Assembly (NCBI GenBank): GCA_019312685.1
Contig: JAFDCR010000083.1
Span: 1 to 8,882 of the forward strand
DNA length: 8,882 nucleotides
Source: Deltaproteobacteria bacterium
Lineage (GTDB): Bacteria; Desulfobacterota; Desulfobulbia; Desulfobulbales; BM004
Direction of reading: 5' to 3'
The notes under the pieces: model-generated
Databases searched by the model: none
The model's input: the letters and a program-made list of their open reading frames with translations, nothing else
Told to the model about the DNA's origin: nothing
Translations under genes and position numbers: made by a program
Part shown: positions 6,537-8,882 of the stretch, piece after piece
How positions within the stretch are numbered: the stretch's first letter is position 1
Layout: each line of letters opens with the position of its first letter

Positions 6537-6564
6537 AATTAATTTCTTATGCATTGTTGTTATT

Positions 6565-7692
6565 CTAAAATTTTCCCAGGGCTGACCAGAGCACACCGGC
6601 GGCTATTGCAGAACCGATCACTCCGGCCACATTCGGCGCCATGGCGTGCATGAGGAGAAAATTATTCGGGTCTTCCTGCTGGCCGACCATCTGAACCACC
6701 CGGGCTGAATCAGGCACTGCTGAAACACCGGCTGCTCCGATAAGGGGATTTATTTTTTCCTTTAAAAAAAGATTCATGAACTTGGCAAACAAAACGCCGC
6801 CCGTGGTGGCAATAACAAATGAAAGGGCGCCAAGGCCGAAGATAAACAGAGACTTCGGGGTCAAGAATGTCTGGGCCTGGGTGCTGGCTCCAACGGTGAA
6901 ACCCAGAAGTATGGTGACAATATCAATCAATGCATGCCGGGCTGAGGTTGCAAGCCGGTCCGTAACCGTGCTTTCCTTGAGAAGGTTTCCGAAAAAAAGC
7001 ATGCCGAGAAGGGCAATGGAGCCGGGAGCGATCATGGCGCAGATCAGAAAGGCAACGACCGGAAAGATGATCTTTTCTTTTTTGGAAACCACCCGCGGCG
7101 GTTTCATTCGTATCTTTCTTTCCTTGTCTGTGGTGAACAGATACATAATCGGAGGCTGGATCACCGGCACCAGGGCCATATAGGAATAGGCGGCAATGGC
7201 GATTGGGCCGAGGAGTTCCGGCGCAAGCATGGACGAAAGAAATATCGCGGTGGGGCCGTCCGCGCCGCCGATTATGCCGATGGAGCCTGCCTGAGCCGGT
7301 GAAAATCCCAGATACAGAGAGCCCATGAAAGTCAGGAAGATGCCGATCTGGGCCGCTGCGCCAAGAAGAATGAGTTTGGGGTTTGAAAGCATTGTGGAAA
7401 AATCAGTCATCGCCCCGATGCCGAGAAAAATCAAGGGAGGATAAACACCCTTGGAAACCCCGAAATAAAGATAGTAGAGTACCGAACCTTGGTCATAGAC
7501 TCCGAGGATCATTCCCTTGATAGGCGGTACGTTTCCGACAATTATACCCAGGCCGATGGGTATGAGTAGCAGTGGTTCATAATCCTTTACTACGGCAAGG
7601 TAAATAAAAATGATCCCGATAAGGATCATGGCCGCATTTCCTATTTCAAGATGCGCAAACCCGGTATTCTGCAGAAAACTTTCAAAACTCAC
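6565..7692 (-). CDS. oadB: Sodium ion-translocating decarboxylase, beta subunit (OadB/GcdB/MmdB family)
   Basis: Inner-membrane subunit that decarboxylates carboxybiotin and uses the energy to export Na+. Its 375 residues match the shorter GcdB-type members, and multiple hydrophobic spans run from about residue 20 to the end. The family signature GGADGPTAIF (142-151) includes Asp145, which I take as the counterpart of the essential Asp203 of the Klebsiella OadB. Also conserved are GAAGVSAVPDSARV (319-332) and APNVAGVIGS (352-361), both near the Na+ path. The start is a GTG with GGAG seven bases upstream. It is the last gene of a three-gene operon, 18 bases after the biotin carrier. The sequence does not reveal whether the acyl substrate is oxaloacetate, methylmalonyl-CoA or glutaconyl-CoA, because that is set by the missing carboxyltransferase. 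Confidence 0.96.
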   Translation of the reverse strand: MSFESFLQNTGFAHLEIGNAAMILIGIIFIYLAVVKDYEPLLLIPIGLGIIVGNVPPIKGMILGVYDQGSVLYYLYFGVSKGVYPPLIFLGIGAMTDFSTMLSNPKLILLGAAAQIGIFLTFMGSLYLGFSPAQAGSIGIIGGADGPTAIFLSSMLAPELLGPIAIAAYSYMALVPVIQPPIMYLFTTDKERKIRMKPPRVVSKKEKIIFPVVAFLICAMIAPGSIALLGMLFFGNLLKESTVTDRLATSARHALIDIVTILLGFTVGASTQAQTFLTPKSLFIFGLGALSFVIATTGGVLFAKFMNLFLKEKINPLIGAAGVSAVPDSARVVQMVGQQEDPNNFLLMHAMAPNVAGVIGSAIAAGVLWSALGKF

Positions 7693-7710
7693 AAGAGGTC
7701 TCCAGCAAGA

Positions 7711-8145
7711 TTACTTAATAACAATCAACTCTTGCCCTTGGCTGACAATATCACCATCACGTACCAGAATATGCTTGACTTTGCCGTCCCTGGGAGCCGG
7801 CAATTTGTTCTCCAGTTTCATGGCTTCCATAATGAGCAGTTTCTGGCCGGCCTTAACCATGTCGCCCTCCCGCACCAGAATTGCCTTTATCTGCCCGGGC
7901 ATTGGCGCAATGATGTTGTCTCCCGATGCTGCGGTTGTCTGGACAGAATTTGGAGCCTGCTTTATGCCGGGTTTCTGCTCCGGGGCAGCTTTCGGTATTG
8001 TTTCAGGCAGAATGAGGCTTTCTATCTGATTAATTGAAACGGTGTGCTCCTGGCCGTTCACCTCAACAAGGGCTTCGGATTCCGTAACCTTTTTCACAAC
8101 CACTTCATAGCTGTTGTTGTTTATGGACAGGTCATACTTCCGCAT
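7711..8145 (-). CDS. Biotin carboxyl carrier subunit of a Na+-pumping decarboxylase
   Basis: Carries the carboxyl group on biotin from the carboxyltransferase to the membrane beta subunit. Its 144 residues divide into an N-terminal domain (about 1-48), a flexible Ala/Pro/Gln linker (about 49-76) and a C-terminal biotinyl domain (77-144). The biotinylation motif is EAMKLEN with Lys110 as the modified residue. The IAPMPGQIKAILV opening and the VRDGDIVSQGQEL half-repeat are typical of this fold. It resembles the separate carrier subunits of methylmalonyl-CoA and glutaconyl-CoA decarboxylases (MmdC/GcdC) rather than the OadA-fused version. GGGAG lies seven bases before the ATG and sits close to the stop of the preceding gene, 11 bases away. 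Membership in the oad operon is clear from spacing and function. Confidence 0.95.
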   Translation of the reverse strand: MRKYDLSINNNSYEVVVKKVTESEALVEVNGQEHTVSINQIESLILPETIPKAAPEQKPGIKQAPNSVQTTAASGDNIIAPMPGQIKAILVREGDMVKAGQKLLIMEAMKLENKLPAPRDGKVKHILVRDGDIVSQGQELIVIK

Positions 8146-8156
8146 TATGGTTCTCC

Positions 8157-8558
8157 CTAGCTTCTGTGGTCGGGCAGATGGCTGCGTACGGCAAGGCCTC
8201 TCATCCTTCCTGCCGTCAGCCAGGCTGAATCTGGTTCGCCGGAACGCTTCCAGGTGATTTTTTCAAAGCTGCCGGTATTTGTCTGCTCCAGATGAAGGGC
8301 AACGGCTATGGCCAATAAGAGTTCAGGGTCCTGACCTGGAAGCGGTTCTTCAGGGTATCCCCCTTTTTGTTTTTTGGTTGTTTTCTGCGAAATGAACCGC
8401 TTGGGAAATTCTAAAATTTTCGGGAGCAGCATGATGTAAATGCTGATGATTGACAGACCGCAGAATACAATCAACATCCCCATTATACTGAAACTGATAA
8501 AATTATAACCGTTTTCAAAAAGATTGCTCCAGCCTATGTTGTTTAACGAGAAATCCAT
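8157..8558 (-). CDS. oadG: OadG-family small membrane subunit of a Na+-pumping decarboxylase (gamma/delta)
   Basis: Small anchor subunit that holds the decarboxylase complex together at the membrane. Of 133 residues, about 20-46 form one hydrophobic span (FISFSIMGMLIVFCGLSII and on). The basic and Pro-rich linker that follows is FPKRFISQKTTKKQK then GGYPEEPLPG. The C-terminal part has an Ala/Leu helix (ELLLAIAVALHLEQ, 79-92), then ITWKR (101-105) and WLTAGRMRGLAVR (113-125). A single N-terminal span, charged linker and W...GR tail are characteristic of the OadG/MmdD/GcdD family, whose overall sequence conservation is low. AGGA lies eight bases before the ATG. It is the first gene of the operon and sits about 50 bases from a good promoter candidate. 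The gene order gamma, biotin carrier, beta supports the call more than similarity alone. Confidence 0.87.
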   Translation of the reverse strand: MDFSLNNIGWSNLFENGYNFISFSIMGMLIVFCGLSIISIYIMLLPKILEFPKRFISQKTTKKQKGGYPEEPLPGQDPELLLAIAVALHLEQTNTGSFEKITWKRSGEPDSAWLTAGRMRGLAVRSHLPDHRS

Positions 8559-8611
8559 TATAAAATTCCTGCATTCTATAATCTCTTGTTATGCAAGCAA
8601 TAATGACTGCT

Positions 8612-8640
8612 TCAATAGCATACCGTTCCCTGGAAGTCAA
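8612..8640 (-). promoter_or_regulatory. Sigma70-type promoter of the decarboxylase operon
   Basis: On the minus strand TTGACT (8640-8635) is followed after 17 bases by TATTGA (8617-8612), preceded by TGC as in an extended -10. Transcription would begin near 8605, leaving a leader of about 47 bases before the oadG ATG. The -35 matches 5 of 6 positions and the -10 only 3 of 6, with the TG extension compensating. Confidence 0.5.
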
Positions 8641-8800
8641 AGAGTGAAATCTTACTTTTCATTGTTTTGTCAGTCGTTATCATAAACTACCGGATTTAGT
8701 CTGTGAACAATAAAGATATTTAACTGCAAAGGCAATAGTGTTTGGGGGTAAAAGGCTTACCGGAATTTATATTTGCAAAAGCATGCCAAGTTAGACAGTT

Positions 8801-8812
8801 TATAGTACTATA
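8801..8812. repeat. Perfect 12-base palindrome
   Basis: TATAGTACTATA reads identically on both strands. It lies roughly 160 bases upstream of the decarboxylase promoter. It could be an operator half-way between two transcription units, or a chance AT-rich palindrome. Confidence 0.5.
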
Positions 8813-8869
8813 TCCCGTAGTTATACACAGCAATTCAACTTGAACGGCTATGGCGGACTTTTTATAAAT

Positions 8870-8882
8870 AAAAAAAACCGGA
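8870..8882 (-). terminator. Possible 3' end of a terminator for a gene beyond the right edge
   Basis: On the minus strand the last bases read TCCGG followed by eight T residues, like the 3' arm and T tract of an intrinsic terminator. The matching 5' arm would lie outside the window, so this cannot be confirmed. If it is real, a minus-strand gene ends just to the right and the decarboxylase operon starts afresh at 8558. Confidence 0.35.

Larger units (their letters stand above)
8559..8882. other. Gene-free stretch upstream of the decarboxylase operon
   Basis: These 324 bases have no supported ORF on either strand. They contain the operon promoter (8612-8640), a small five-pair inverted repeat GGTAA/TTACC (8747-8761), a perfect 12-base palindrome (8801-8812), and the T-rich end of what may be another minus-strand terminator at the window edge. 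The carboxyltransferase gene that often accompanies these subunits is not here. Confidence 0.6.

Noticed and set aside
8821..8829. TTATACACA, resembling a DnaA box
   Set aside because: Only a single site, with no cluster or unwinding element around it. A nine-base match of this kind in AT-rich DNA is easily chance.

Overview
The window looks like a chromosomal segment of an anaerobic, Gram-negative bacterium with mid-range GC, most likely a member of the Desulfobacterota (Desulfobulbales-like). The clues are a Na+-pumping decarboxylase module, a PilZ domain preceded by a Cys-rich stretch in the style common in that phylum, and a small gene that appears to encode selenocysteine. No 16S or other taxonomic marker is present, so the placement is inference. 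There is no rRNA, tRNA, CRISPR array or insertion sequence.

Layout. Bases 1-549 (minus strand) hold the N-terminal half of a CaCA-family Na+/Ca2+ antiporter cut by the window edge. Its ATG overlaps the stop of a 241-residue soluble protein of unknown function (546-1271, minus). After a 291-base divergent intergenic region come dnaG (primase) and dprA (DNA-uptake/recombination mediator), head to tail on the plus strand with one base between them. dprA converges on a very small minus-strand gene at 4623-4817, which is easily missed because an in-frame TGA interrupts it. Read through, it gives a 64-residue SbtA-like selenopeptide precursor with a strong Shine-Dalgarno site, Sec at codon 34, a SECIS-like hairpin just after the TGA, and a good intrinsic terminator. 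Next (5057-6454, minus) is a metallo-beta-lactamase-fold enzyme fused to a Cys-rich segment and a PilZ c-di-GMP-binding domain. The right part (6565-8558, minus) is a three-gene operon for the membrane and biotin-carrier parts of a Na+-translocating decarboxylase (gamma/delta, biotin carrier, beta) without its carboxyltransferase subunit. A plausible sigma70-type promoter lies upstream, in a 324-base gene-free stretch that runs to the window end.

How they work together. dnaG-dprA form a DNA-metabolism pair that lacks the usual rpsU/rpoD neighbours. The decarboxylase genes couple decarboxylation of a biotin-bound carboxyl group to Na+ export, and the antiporter at the left edge would also handle Na+, although nothing links the two. 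The most interesting item is the concealed sbtA-like selenopeptide gene. Its proposed radical SAM maturase and the Sec machinery are not in this window.
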